From Klebsiella pneumoniae (GTDB taxonomy: Bacteria; Pseudomonadota; Gammaproteobacteria; Ga0077536), in NCBI GenBank assembly GCA_945876945.1, contig CAMCQE010000011.1, positions 1 through 53,657 of the forward strand: a DNA stretch of 53,657 nt. Direction: 5' to 3'. The notes below the pieces were generated by a model. That model searched no databases. It saw only the letters and a program-made list of their open reading frames with translations, and was not told where the DNA came from. Below, piece by piece: positions 42,571 through 50,117 of the stretch (positions are counted from its first letter, which is position 1; every line of letters begins with the position of its first letter). Position numbers and translations under genes: made by a program.

Positions 42571-43166
42571 CAAATCTGATTTTCCAGAAACATTCGACCG
42601 CAGCCAAGCGCTGCAAGAAATTGCTGAAACTCAGCTTCGAATGGGCCAGACAAACGCTCCGGAAAACTTTGACCGCCAAGCATCTGGCTGGTGTCTTTCC
42701 AGGGAAAGCCGTTCTCCAGCAGGATCCTCGACGGACGGACCGACCGTCCTGCTCGACACGCTTCCCGCCCCCCCGTTTCGATTGTCAGGGTGCGCTGGGC
42801 AGAGATGGCGCCTGGCTCGTTCCCGCAATACCACGCCTAATGTCTTGGTCGGCTCGAACCGCACGGTGGCCTATGCTTGGGGTGGCGGGCAATTCGCGCA
42901 CTTGGCCCGGCGGAAATCGCTCCGACGCCTGCTCGCTTGTTGGAACGCGGCACCGTTGAATCTGACATCCGGGTGCGCGAACACATCCGCAAGATTTGTC
43001 GCTACGCCATCAGGGTCATTGACCAACAGGCGGGGCACCAGGCCCATCAAGTGACGCCATTCCGGCCCTCTTCCTGCGCGCGCCGTCGATTCCCCGCACT
43101 CGCCCGCCTCATATGGCAAAAACAAACCTATATAAAAAAACCTTGAATTGGTTTTTTCTCTATTTT

Positions 43167-43199
43167 GGCGCAAGACAAATATGCGCCTGAAGGTAATAT
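43167..43199 (+). promoter_or_regulatory. Possible promoter with overlapping operator for the aldehyde dehydrogenase gene
   Basis: GGCGCA-AGACAAATA-TGCGCC (43167-43187) is a perfect 6-bp dyad with a 9-base spacer. A weak -35 AAGACA (43172-43177), a 16-base spacer and a good -10 TAATAT (43194-43199) overlap it. A repressor bound to the dyad would block the promoter. Inferred from motif layout only. Confidence 0.35.
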
Positions 43200-43206
43200 G
43201 AGCCCC

Positions 43207-43289
43207 GCGCGCCGGCCCAGCGGAGGCGCGCCACCGGGATTCCTGATTCAGATTTTCGGCGGGGAATTTCCTCCCGGGAGCTTCCCGCC
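43207..43289 (+). other. Two stem-loops in the aldehyde dehydrogenase leader
   Basis: Stem 1: GCGCGCC (43207-43213) pairs with GGCGCGC (43225-43231) around an 11-base loop. Stem 2: GGCGGGGAA (43258-43266) pairs with TTCCCGCC (43282-43289) with one bulged G, and its interior holds the palindrome CTCCCGGGAG (43271-43280). The second stem ends 64 bases before the start codon and is followed by a pyrimidine-rich stretch. This could be a structured regulatory leader; no known riboswitch class is recognised. Confidence 0.45.
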
Positions 43290-43353
43290 TCCCTTTATCC
43301 CTATTACTGCCGGCCGGCATTGCACGCGGTTGGCCTTACACGAGAGAAAACGC

Positions 43354-44784
43354 ATGAAAAGCTGCCTCAAGTTCTACATCAACGGCGAATGGGTAGATCC
43401 CAAAGTCGCGCGCCCCTATGACGTCATCAACCCCGCCAACGAACAGGTCATCGGGCAAATCTCGATGGGGGATGCTGACGACGTCAATGCTGCCGTGGCC
43501 GCTGCCAAAGCCGCCTTCGCCACGTTCTCGAGAACAACCCGCGAAGAACGCGTTGCCCTGCTTGAAGCCATTCTGGCGGAATACAAGAAGCGCTACGGCG
43601 AAATGGCAGAAACCATTTCTGCCGAAATGGGCGCGCCGATGTCGCTGTCCAAGGCCGCGCAGGCGGCGATGGGACCGGCGCATATCGCCACCACGATCGA
43701 AATCCTCAAGCACTACGAATTCTCTGAAGACCGGGGCAACGTCATCCTGCGGCGCGAACCGATCGGCGTGTGCGGCTTGATTACCCCGTGGAACTGGCCG
43801 ATCAACCAGATCGCCTGCAAGGTCATCCCGGCGCTCGCCGCGGGCTGCACCATGGTCTTGAAGCCCTCCGAAGTCGCGCCCCTCAACGCCGCGCTGTTCG
43901 CCGAAATTCTGCACGCGGCGGGCGTGCCGAAGGGCGTGTTCAATCTCGTCAACGGCGACGGCCCGGTGGTGGGCAATGCGCTCTCCAGCCACCCCGACGT
44001 CGACATGATGTCCTTCACCGGTTCTACCCGTGCCGGCATTCAGGTGGCCAAGTCCGCCGCCGACACCGTCAAGCGTGTCGCTCAGGAACTGGGCGGGAAA
44101 TCGGCCAACATCATTCTGGACGACGCTGATTTTGAGGCCGCGGTAACGCGCGGTGTGATGCATGTCTGTCAGAACTCTGGCCAGTCCTGCAACGCGCCGA
44201 CCCGCATGCTGGTGCCGGCCTCACGCCACGCCGAAGCCGTGGCGATTGCCAAGGCCGCCGCCGCGACGGTGGTGGTGGGCGATCCCAGCGCAGACACCAC
44301 TTCCATGGGCCCGGTGGTCAGCAAGGTGCAGTTCGACAAGATCCAGCATCTGATCAACGCCGGCATCGAGGAAGGCGCGGAACTCGTATGCGGCGGCCCA
44401 GGCCTGCCCGCTGGTCTGACCGCAGGCTACTTCGTGCAGCCGACCGTCTTTGGCAACGTCAACAACCAGATGACCATCGCCCGCGAAGAAGTGTTTGGCC
44501 CCGTGTTGGCCATCCTGCCTTACCGCGACGACGAAGAAGCCATCGCCATTGCCAACGACACGGTCTACGGCTTGTCCGGCTATGTCTCTGGCACCGATCC
44601 GGTTCGTCTGGAAAACGTGGTCAGTCGTCTGCGTGCCGGCAATGTCCACGTCAACGGCGCAGGCCTCGATTTCAAGGCACCGTTCGGCGGCTACAAGCAA
44701 TCCGGTAACGGCCGCGAATGGGGCGAACTCGGCATGGAAGAGTTCATGGAAATCAAAGCGGTGATGAAACCCGCCGCTGCCTGA
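43354..44784 (+). CDS. NAD(P)-dependent aldehyde dehydrogenase
   Basis: ALDH-superfamily enzyme oxidising an aldehyde to the acid. From ATG 43354 (476 residues) it opens KSCLKFYINGEWVDP, with the catalytic set TPWNWP (Asn147), the general base Glu245 in QELGGKSAN, and nucleophile Cys279 in QNSGQSCNAPTR; NVHVNGAGLDFKAPFGGYKQ near the C-terminus is normal. GAGAGA precedes the ATG. The open frame extends 63 codons upstream through the leader stem-loops but is unlike any ALDH N-terminus. The substrate cannot be told from sequence. It stands alone, with a possible terminator after it. Confidence 0.93.
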   Translation: MKSCLKFYINGEWVDPKVARPYDVINPANEQVIGQISMGDADDVNAAVAAAKAAFATFSRTTREERVALLEAILAEYKKRYGEMAETISAEMGAPMSLSKAAQAAMGPAHIATTIEILKHYEFSEDRGNVILRREPIGVCGLITPWNWPINQIACKVIPALAAGCTMVLKPSEVAPLNAALFAEILHAAGVPKGVFNLVNGDGPVVGNALSSHPDVDMMSFTGSTRAGIQVAKSAADTVKRVAQELGGKSANIILDDADFEAAVTRGVMHVCQNSGQSCNAPTRMLVPASRHAEAVAIAKAAAATVVVGDPSADTTSMGPVVSKVQFDKIQHLINAGIEEGAELVCGGPGLPAGLTAGYFVQPTVFGNVNNQMTIAREEVFGPVLAILPYRDDEEAIAIANDTVYGLSGYVSGTDPVRLENVVSRLRAGNVHVNGAGLDFKAPFGGYKQSGNGREWGELGMEEFMEIKAVMKPAAA

Positions 44785-44795
44785 TGAGTGAGGGC

Positions 44796-44824
44796 CCGCA
44801 GTCCCGGTGCGTCCGGGACTGCGG
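44796..44824 (+). terminator. 12-bp perfect stem-loop after the aldehyde dehydrogenase gene
   Basis: CCGCAGTCCCGG (44796-44807), loop TGCGT, CCGGGACTGCGG (44813-44824) form a perfect 12-bp GC-rich stem 11 bases after the stop codon. It is followed by ATTCCC rather than a T-tract, so it may pause polymerase or protect the mRNA end rather than act as a standard terminator. I see nothing further in 44825-45018 except a GAGG ribosome site for the next gene. Confidence 0.6.
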
Positions 44825-45018
44825 ATTCCCTGCACTGCGCCACCCTCTCTCGCTCGGCCAGGCTTTATCCCGCCCGGTCAGCGCCTCCAACACCCGCATC
44901 CCGCAAACGGATTAAACGCTCCGCACCAAGATTGCCGCGACACCCCATTCGGATGGCGCATCAGGGTACGGTTTGCTAGCTTACCGGCGGCGGACTCCCA
45001 ACCTGAGGTTCGAACAGC

Positions 45019-46803
45019 ATGGCTCATCAATTTCCGACCGTGCAGGCCAATCTGGTCCCGACCCTGTTGAAGGCCATCGCGGCGACGAATGCGAAGACCA
45101 GCCTGGCGGGCTGGCACATGCTGAACGGCGCGGATATCAGCCTGAATAGCACCTCCGCGACACTCAAAAACGGCCTTTACGTCGCTGCCAATGCGGGTGC
45201 GCTGGTCGCCGAAGCGACCTACAACGGGCACCGCACGCTGCTGATCGATTTTCAGGAAACGAACGACGCCAAGGACGCAATCGAGGACTTCCGCAACATC
45301 AACGCCCACTACAAGTGGTTTGCGCCGCTCATCACCGGGCTCAACGCGGAGATCGCTGCCGGCACCTACGATTTGGTGCTGCTGGCGGGCTGGAGCCTCG
45401 GTGGCTCAATGGCGCAAATGTTCGCCGCGAACTACCGGGGCATTGCACCACTGTACGGCATCACCATTGGCGCACCCGGCTATCTGCAAGCGCGCGCGAC
45501 CGCCGACAGTCGTCTGATTAATTACAAGGACGGTAACGATCTCTTCGCCGCTTACGGCGCCTCGCGGGCGGCCGCCCCAACGGCCTCTGCCAGCGACATC
45601 TCCAGGCTATCGACCGTTCTCGGCCTCGCGCTGGGGATCCCGGCCACCTCGTACTCCTCCTCCATCCCCTACATGACCGCCAACTACTACGCCCGTGGCA
45701 CCACTGTGATTTTGAACGGCCCGGCGCAGAGCGGCACCGCGCTATCCAGGAAAGTGCTGAGCGGTGACAACGCGCCGCTCTACGCGCACCTGAATACCCA
45801 TTACGCCGCCGCCATGACCAAGGTGGCGCAGAACCCGTTTGATCTGGGCATTGGCGCGCGCGCTACCGCCGGCAATGACTACCTATTTGGCACCAGCGGC
45901 AGCAATCGACTGAGCGGCCTGAACGGCAACGATATGCTCTTCGGGCGCGCCGGCAGCGACACCCTGAACGGCGGGGAAGGCACCGACACCGCCAACTACG
46001 TCGAGAAATCGCTGGCGCTCAGCGTGACCCTGAACGGCAGTAGCGCCACGGTCATCACGGTTGGCGGCGTCAATGAAGACACCCTGCTCAACATCGAGAA
46101 TCTGGTGGGTGGTCTCGGTGCAGATATTTTTGTGGGCGATGCCAATCACAATCTGTTTACCGGTGGCCCCGGCCGGGACACGCTGGACGGCGGCGCGGGG
46201 TCCGATACCGCCAGCTATGCCGAAAAGACGGGCGCAGTCGTTGTGAATTTAAGTGGCGCCAGCGATGCCCTGGTGACCGTTGGCGGCAGCACTGAGGACA
46301 CCCTGCGCAACATCGAGAACGTGCTGGGCGGCAAGGGCAATGACGCCCTCACCGGCGACGAGCTGGCGAACGCTCTGCGCGGCGGCGCCGGGGCGGATAC
46401 GCTGAGCGGCGGTCTCGCTGCTGATTCGCTCGCCGGCGGACTCGGACGTGACCTCCTGACCGGCGGCGAGGGCGACGATGTGTTTGTCTTCGACCACAAG
46501 CCGGGCAGCCTTGATTGGGACACCCTCGCCGATTTCGAAGGCGCCGGCGTGCCAGACGGCGATGTGCTGCAACTCAGTCACGCGATTTTCAGCACGCTGG
46601 CGGTCGGCGCATTAAGCGCAACCGCCTTTCAGAGCGGTCTCGTCAACGTGGCAAACAACGCCACCACGCGCATTGTCTATAACCAGTCTTCCGGTGAGTT
46701 GTTCTACGACGCCGACGGGAGCGGCAGCGGCGCGGCGCTTAAACTTGCCGTCCTCGCCAACCACCCGACGGCCTTGAGCGCGGATGATTTTCTAATCGTC
46801 TAA
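45019..46803 (+). CDS. Secreted RTX-repeat protein with lipase-like (alpha/beta-hydrolase) N-terminal domain
   Basis: 594 residues without a cleavable signal, as expected for a type I secretion substrate. Residues about 1-275 hold the lipase signature GWSLGGS (nucleophile Ser126) after a hydrophobic strand YDLVLLAG, with candidate acid Asp174 (GNDLF) and candidate His261 (HLNTHYAAA), resembling class 3 lipases. Residues about 285-490 are calcium-binding RTX nonapeptides (GNDMLFGRAGSDTLNGGEGTD and similar). A module of about 73 residues is duplicated: GGEGTDTANYVEK...NEDTLLNIENLVGG and GGAGSDTASYAEK...TEDTLRNIENVLGG. The C-terminus ends in an acidic-hydrophobic SADDFLIV tail, typical of the secretion signal. 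No type I exporter genes lie nearby. Lipase activity is inferred. Confidence 0.85.
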   Translation: MAHQFPTVQANLVPTLLKAIAATNAKTSLAGWHMLNGADISLNSTSATLKNGLYVAANAGALVAEATYNGHRTLLIDFQETNDAKDAIEDFRNINAHYKWFAPLITGLNAEIAAGTYDLVLLAGWSLGGSMAQMFAANYRGIAPLYGITIGAPGYLQARATADSRLINYKDGNDLFAAYGASRAAAPTASASDISRLSTVLGLALGIPATSYSSSIPYMTANYYARGTTVILNGPAQSGTALSRKVLSGDNAPLYAHLNTHYAAAMTKVAQNPFDLGIGARATAGNDYLFGTSGSNRLSGLNGNDMLFGRAGSDTLNGGEGTDTANYVEKSLALSVTLNGSSATVITVGGVNEDTLLNIENLVGGLGADIFVGDANHNLFTGGPGRDTLDGGAGSDTASYAEKTGAVVVNLSGASDALVTVGGSTEDTLRNIENVLGGKGNDALTGDELANALRGGAGADTLSGGLAADSLAGGLGRDLLTGGEGDDVFVFDHKPGSLDWDTLADFEGAGVPDGDVLQLSHAIFSTLAVGALSATAFQSGLVNVANNATTRIVYNQSSGELFYDADGSGSGAALKLAVLANHPTALSADDFLIV

Positions 46804-46825
46804 GGCGGGCAGACCGGCGCCGCGC

Positions 46826-47239
46826 CTAGAGGCATTGCGCCAGACGCAAGCGGGCCGCCAACAGCGCGGCGTCCTCCGCAGTTCGCAAAGCGCCATTGGT
46901 CGGCAGATTGCCCCACACCACGCGCGGCCATAGCGCATCCTCCCGCCGCCGACCCATCACATGCAGATGCAGCTGCGACACCACGTTGCCGATCGCCGCG
47001 ATATTCAGCTTCTCGCAGTCCATCGACTGACACAGAAATCGCCCGAGGCGCTCGGCCAGCGCGTTCAGTTCCGCGCGTTGCAGCGGTGGCAGATCGTGGA
47101 GTTCGATGGCGCGGGTCTCCGGCACCAGGATGAACCAGGGCACGAGCGCCGTTCGATGCAGCAACACATGGATGGAGCCGACCTTGCCCAGAGGGAAGGT
47201 GTCGGCAGCCAACTGCGGGTGGAGTTCAAAAGTCTGCAT
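46826..47239 (-). CDS. HIT-family protein
   Basis: 137-residue protein from ATG 47239 (MQTFELHPQLAADTFPLG). The segment NVVSQLHLHVMGRR carries the HIT motif, with Gln in place of the first His of HxHxH, as in several HIT-like subgroups; the likely nucleophile is the second His. WFILVPETRAIELHDLPPL is the typical HIT strand. HIT proteins hydrolyse nucleotide-phosphate or adenylylated compounds; the substrate is unknown. It overlaps the ABM-like gene as ATGA, is last in a five-gene minus-strand run, and converges with the RTX gene across 22 bases. Confidence 0.8.
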   Translation of the reverse strand: MQTFELHPQLAADTFPLGKVGSIHVLLHRTALVPWFILVPETRAIELHDLPPLQRAELNALAERLGRFLCQSMDCEKLNIAAIGNVVSQLHLHVMGRRREDALWPRVVWGNLPTNGALRTAEDAALLAARLRLAQCL

Positions 47240-47541
47240 CAGGCCGTATGCACCCGTGCGGCATCCACCACAATCGGGCAATCCAGATATTCCAGCAGCG
47301 GCGCTTCGCCCCAGGCCGCGGTCATGTTCTTGACCCACTCGGCGGTATACCAGGCTTCGGCTTTGGCTTTGGATTCCCACAGATACACCCCGCCGGCCGT
47401 CTTGCCGTCTTCGCTCATCAGGTAGTACTTGCGAATCAGCCCGTCGAGCTTTTCGTATTTGTGAGTAGTCGCCAGCAGTTTCTCGGTGAAGGCGGCGCGG
47501 TCGGTGGTGTTGGTGGGAAAACGGACGTGGGCAATGATCAT
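47239..47541 (-). CDS. Small ABM-like (dimeric alpha/beta barrel) protein
   Basis: 100-residue protein MIIAHVRFPTNTTDRAAFTE with GLIRKYYLMSEDGKTAGGVY and SKAKAEAWYTAEWVK. The short beta-alpha-beta layout and the GGVYLWESKAKAEAW segment match YdhR-type monooxygenase-like or antibiotic-biosynthesis-monooxygenase-fold proteins, which are dimeric barrels. Enzyme activity is unproven for most of the family. It follows the FAD oxidase gene by 20 bases and overlaps the HIT gene. Role in the operon unknown. Confidence 0.75.
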   Translation of the reverse strand: MIIAHVRFPTNTTDRAAFTEKLLATTHKYEKLDGLIRKYYLMSEDGKTAGGVYLWESKAKAEAWYTAEWVKNMTAAWGEAPLLEYLDCPIVVDAARVHTA

Positions 47542-47561
47542 GAGTTGTCCTTAAGGCTTTA

Positions 47562-48977
47562 TCAGGGGCGCGTTCGCGGCAAGCCGAGATTACCCGGCGA
47601 GAGTACGCTGGACGGATCGAGCGTGGTCTTGATCCGGTTCAGCGTTTGGTGCCAGACCGTCATTTTTTCGACCTCGCTCGCCCAAATCTTGCCGGTTTTG
47701 TAGGGAATGCAGCCGGCGGCGGTCAGTATGGCGGTGACCTCGGGCATCGCCGCCTGCATCGCGGTCCATTCGCTGGCTTCGTCGTAAAAACCCATCACGC
47801 CGCCGTGCAGGCCGCGCCGACACACCACCACCGCGCCGCCCCACAGGAACGCCGGAAAGCGCGCGCGAATTTGACCAAGTGCGTCGATAAACGCCGGCAG
47901 GCCGGCGGTGGGCAACGACGCCATGAGGATGCCGCAGCGGGAACGGGCGAAATAGCCGGCGAAGGAATACCAGTAAATCTGCTCGCCGCGCAGGCGATTG
48001 AAGTAAAGCTCATCGAGCAGCGGAAACTCATCGCCGCCGTAAGCGCGCGCCAGTTCGAGAATGCGCTGCTGGTCGCGCTCGAGTTCATCCGCCTCGCCGC
48101 CAAAATCAAACCCGAGACCAAAGGCTGGCAGCAGCGCGGGATCGAGCTCCGGCCGCGCCGCCCCTACGCGAGCCTTGATCGTGCCGGCCTCGTAGCCGCT
48201 CGCGTACCACACGTTGCGCAAGCCTTCGCGCCGTTGCAGTTCGAGCAGCATGGCGCTCGCGGCACCCACCGAGGGAAAGCCATAGCAGGCCGTCTTCCGC
48301 ACCGCCGGCAGCGGATGCAGCCAGAGCGCGATCGCGGTGGTCACGCCCAGCGTGCCGTCGCCGCCGAGAAAGAGCCCGGTGAGATCCGGGCCAAAGGCAT
48401 AGCGATGGAAAAAGCGGCCGTCGCGGGCGGCGGCGCTGCCGGTGCGCAGACGCTCACCGGTGGCGAGCACCACCTCCAGCCCCACCACCTCATCGGCAAA
48501 ACTCTGGAAGCGCGCGGAGCCGGTGCCCAGCGCATGCGCCGACGCCGCGCCGCCGAGGGTGGCCGCCGGCGAGGTCGAAGGAATAATGCCGATGGTCATG
48601 CCGTGCGGCGCCAACGCCTCGGCCAAGGCGCCGAAGCACACGCCGGGTTCCACCACCACCACACCGGCGTCGAGATCAATCTCGAGAATGCGGTCGAGGC
48701 CACCCAAATCGAGCACGATGCCGCCGGCCGACGGGTTCACCCCGCCGGCGTACATGGTGCCGCCGCCGCGCATATACACCGGAATCCGCTGGGCGCTCGC
48801 CTCGCGCAGCAAGCTTGCGACCTGGTCGGCGTCGCGCGGCCGCACCACCATGCCAGCCTGTCCGGCTGCCACGGAGGAGCAGTCCCGCTGATAGCCGAGC
48901 AGGTCGACCGGATCGTCCAGCACCAGCGCGCCGTCCAGCGCGCGGCGCAAGGGCCCCAAGAGGTTTTGCACGCTCAT
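47562..48977 (-). CDS. FAD-linked oxidase (GlcD/VAO-type flavoprotein)
   Basis: From ATG 48977 (471 residues) the N-terminal half is a PCMH-type FAD domain: VVRPRDADQVASLLREASAQ, RGGGTMYAGGVNPSAGGIVL, VVVEPGVCFGALAEALAPHG, PSTSPAATLGGAASAHALGT and FLGGDGTLGVTTAIALWLHP. The C-terminal half is the substrate cap, ending KTTLDPSSVLSPGNLGL, the usual end of glycolate oxidase and D-lactate dehydrogenase flavoproteins. It overlaps the Fe-S/CCG gene by ATGA; GlcD/GlcF and LldD-type oxidases use such partners to pass electrons to quinone. The substrate is unknown, probably a 2-hydroxyacid or alcohol. Confidence 0.85.
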   Translation of the reverse strand: MSVQNLLGPLRRALDGALVLDDPVDLLGYQRDCSSVAAGQAGMVVRPRDADQVASLLREASAQRIPVYMRGGGTMYAGGVNPSAGGIVLDLGGLDRILEIDLDAGVVVVEPGVCFGALAEALAPHGMTIGIIPSTSPAATLGGAASAHALGTGSARFQSFADEVVGLEVVLATGERLRTGSAAARDGRFFHRYAFGPDLTGLFLGGDGTLGVTTAIALWLHPLPAVRKTACYGFPSVGAASAMLLELQRREGLRNVWYASGYEAGTIKARVGAARPELDPALLPAFGLGFDFGGEADELERDQQRILELARAYGGDEFPLLDELYFNRLRGEQIYWYSFAGYFARSRCGILMASLPTAGLPAFIDALGQIRARFPAFLWGGAVVVCRRGLHGGVMGFYDEASEWTAMQAAMPEVTAILTAAGCIPYKTGKIWASEVEKMTVWHQTLNRIKTTLDPSSVLSPGNLGLPRTRP

Positions 48978-50110
48978 GTCCGCCCCGCCACGTCGAAGTG
49001 GGCGAGGACAAATTCCGCCAGCCCGAAGTAACGCTCGGCCTCCCCGCCATTGGCCAGATGCCCAAGGCAGCGCAGATCGCTGCCTACCGTCGGCCAGAGC
49101 GAGTCTGGCCCGCTGCGCGCCGCCGCCATGCGAGCGGCTGACAAAGGATGCAATTCGGCCAGGCTGCCGGCCGCGCCACAGCACACCGCGTGGCGCGCGT
49201 CCTGCGGCCCGTTCACCACGTCCTGACCGAGCGCACTCAGCGCTTGCCGCAGGCGATCCGGCGCACCGCCCGGACGTCGACTCGCGCAGCTATCAAACAC
49301 CCGCACCTGCGCCGGCCGCGTGGCGCGAGCCTGCAGGCGCAAACGCCCTTCAGCCAGCGCCTCGCACAACCAGTCGGCAAAACTGTGCACATTCACGCCG
49401 GCGCGCTGCCAACTCGCTAAACACTCAAGACCCGAAGTGAGCACGCGCACGGCTCCGCGCGCGGCGAGTGCCCGCTCCGCAAACCCGGCATCTGCCAGCA
49501 AACCCGCTTCGCGCAGCGGCGCGCCACAGCAGGCGTCACTGGCGGGCTCGAACGACACCCGCTCGCCGGCCGCTTGCAGCAGCTGCACGGTGGCGCGGGC
49601 GTCGGCGGGTCTCGCGTGGGCGGCGGCGCAGCCCGGCGCGTAGTGGATGGAGGCATCAAAGGCAGCACTAAAAGACAGCCCTTCAGCCCAGCGCGCCCGG
49701 TTCTGGCGTGGTGCGCCGTAAGCGTTGCCCTGCTCGCGCATCCGGCCGCGTAGGGCAGCGATGGCCGGCGGCAAGATATCTTCGTTGGCCAGCGTTTCGC
49801 GCAGCGCCTGCCCCACCTGCGCGGGTCGCAGTCCAATCGGGCAGCTCGCTTCGCAGTTGCCGCAGCCGGTACAGGAGAACACCCGCTCGGCCACGGTTTC
49901 CGGGTTAAGCGCCTGCCCTTCCAGCAGCGCCCGCGCCGCCAACACAAATCCGCGGCCGGAATAACTGATCGCCGGCGAGTGATGGGTGATAGTCGCGCAC
50001 ACGTGATGCATGCCCCGCTCCGCCCACACGGCGTCCACGCAATAGTTGCAGTCGGAGCAGTGGTAGAGATCCTTGCGGAAGGTCTCCAGCAGGCTGAGGT
50101 TAAGGCTCAT
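48974..50110 (-). CDS. Fe-S and CCG-domain electron-transfer protein (GlcF/HdrD-like)
   Basis: From ATG 50110 (378 residues). The first cysteine set is C18-x2-C21-x2-C24-x13-C38 (CSDCNYC ... HHVCA), an atypical spacing; the second is the classic CTGCGNCEASCP (C80, C83, C86, C90), a [4Fe-4S] site. Two CCG-type segments follow (YAPGCAA with DACCGAPL, and FDSCASR with AVCCGAAG), as in heterodisulfide-reductase D and GlcF/LutA-type proteins. It probably relays electrons from the flavoprotein encoded next to it. It lies 7 bases after the nitroreductase-like gene, so the three are probably cotranscribed. Confidence 0.83.
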   Translation of the reverse strand: MSLNLSLLETFRKDLYHCSDCNYCVDAVWAERGMHHVCATITHHSPAISYSGRGFVLAARALLEGQALNPETVAERVFSCTGCGNCEASCPIGLRPAQVGQALRETLANEDILPPAIAALRGRMREQGNAYGAPRQNRARWAEGLSFSAAFDASIHYAPGCAAAHARPADARATVQLLQAAGERVSFEPASDACCGAPLREAGLLADAGFAERALAARGAVRVLTSGLECLASWQRAGVNVHSFADWLCEALAEGRLRLQARATRPAQVRVFDSCASRRPGGAPDRLRQALSALGQDVVNGPQDARHAVCCGAAGSLAELHPLSAARMAAARSGPDSLWPTVGSDLRCLGHLANGGEAERYFGLAEFVLAHFDVAGRT

Positions 50111-50117
50111 CGCAGCG

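Larger units (their letters stand above)
42571..43353 (+). other. Gene-free region between tRNA-Leu and the aldehyde dehydrogenase gene
   Basis: I see no convincing gene in these 783 bases. Open frames exist on both strands (for example 42536-43054 plus, 42871-43320 minus), but their translations show no domain, no plausible start and a biased composition. Structures seen: GGACGG-ACCGA-CCGTCC (42733-42749), AAAAAACC-TTGAATT-GGTTTTTT (43135-43157) within an AT-rich patch, a dyad at 43167-43187, and two stem-loops at 43207-43289. No integrase fragment or repeated tRNA 3' end was found. Confidence 0.6.

Noticed and set aside
42408-42683. Upstream extension of queA through the tRNA-Leu gene
   Set aside because: It is the antisense of a tRNA; QueA begins MTLDDFLYDLPEAQ at 42407.
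42871-43320. 149-codon minus open frame in the gene-free region
   Set aside because: No recognisable domain, crosses the ALDH leader structures, no ribosome binding site.
42571-43353. Mobile element insertion at tRNA-Leu
   Set aside because: No integrase, transposase, terminal repeats or duplicated tRNA 3' end was found, so an island cannot be claimed.
47646-49031. 461-codon plus-strand open frame opposite the FAD oxidase
   Set aside because: Shadow of the GC-rich flavoprotein gene; translation is rich in His, Arg, Gly and Ala with no motif, whereas the minus strand has clear FAD-domain signatures.
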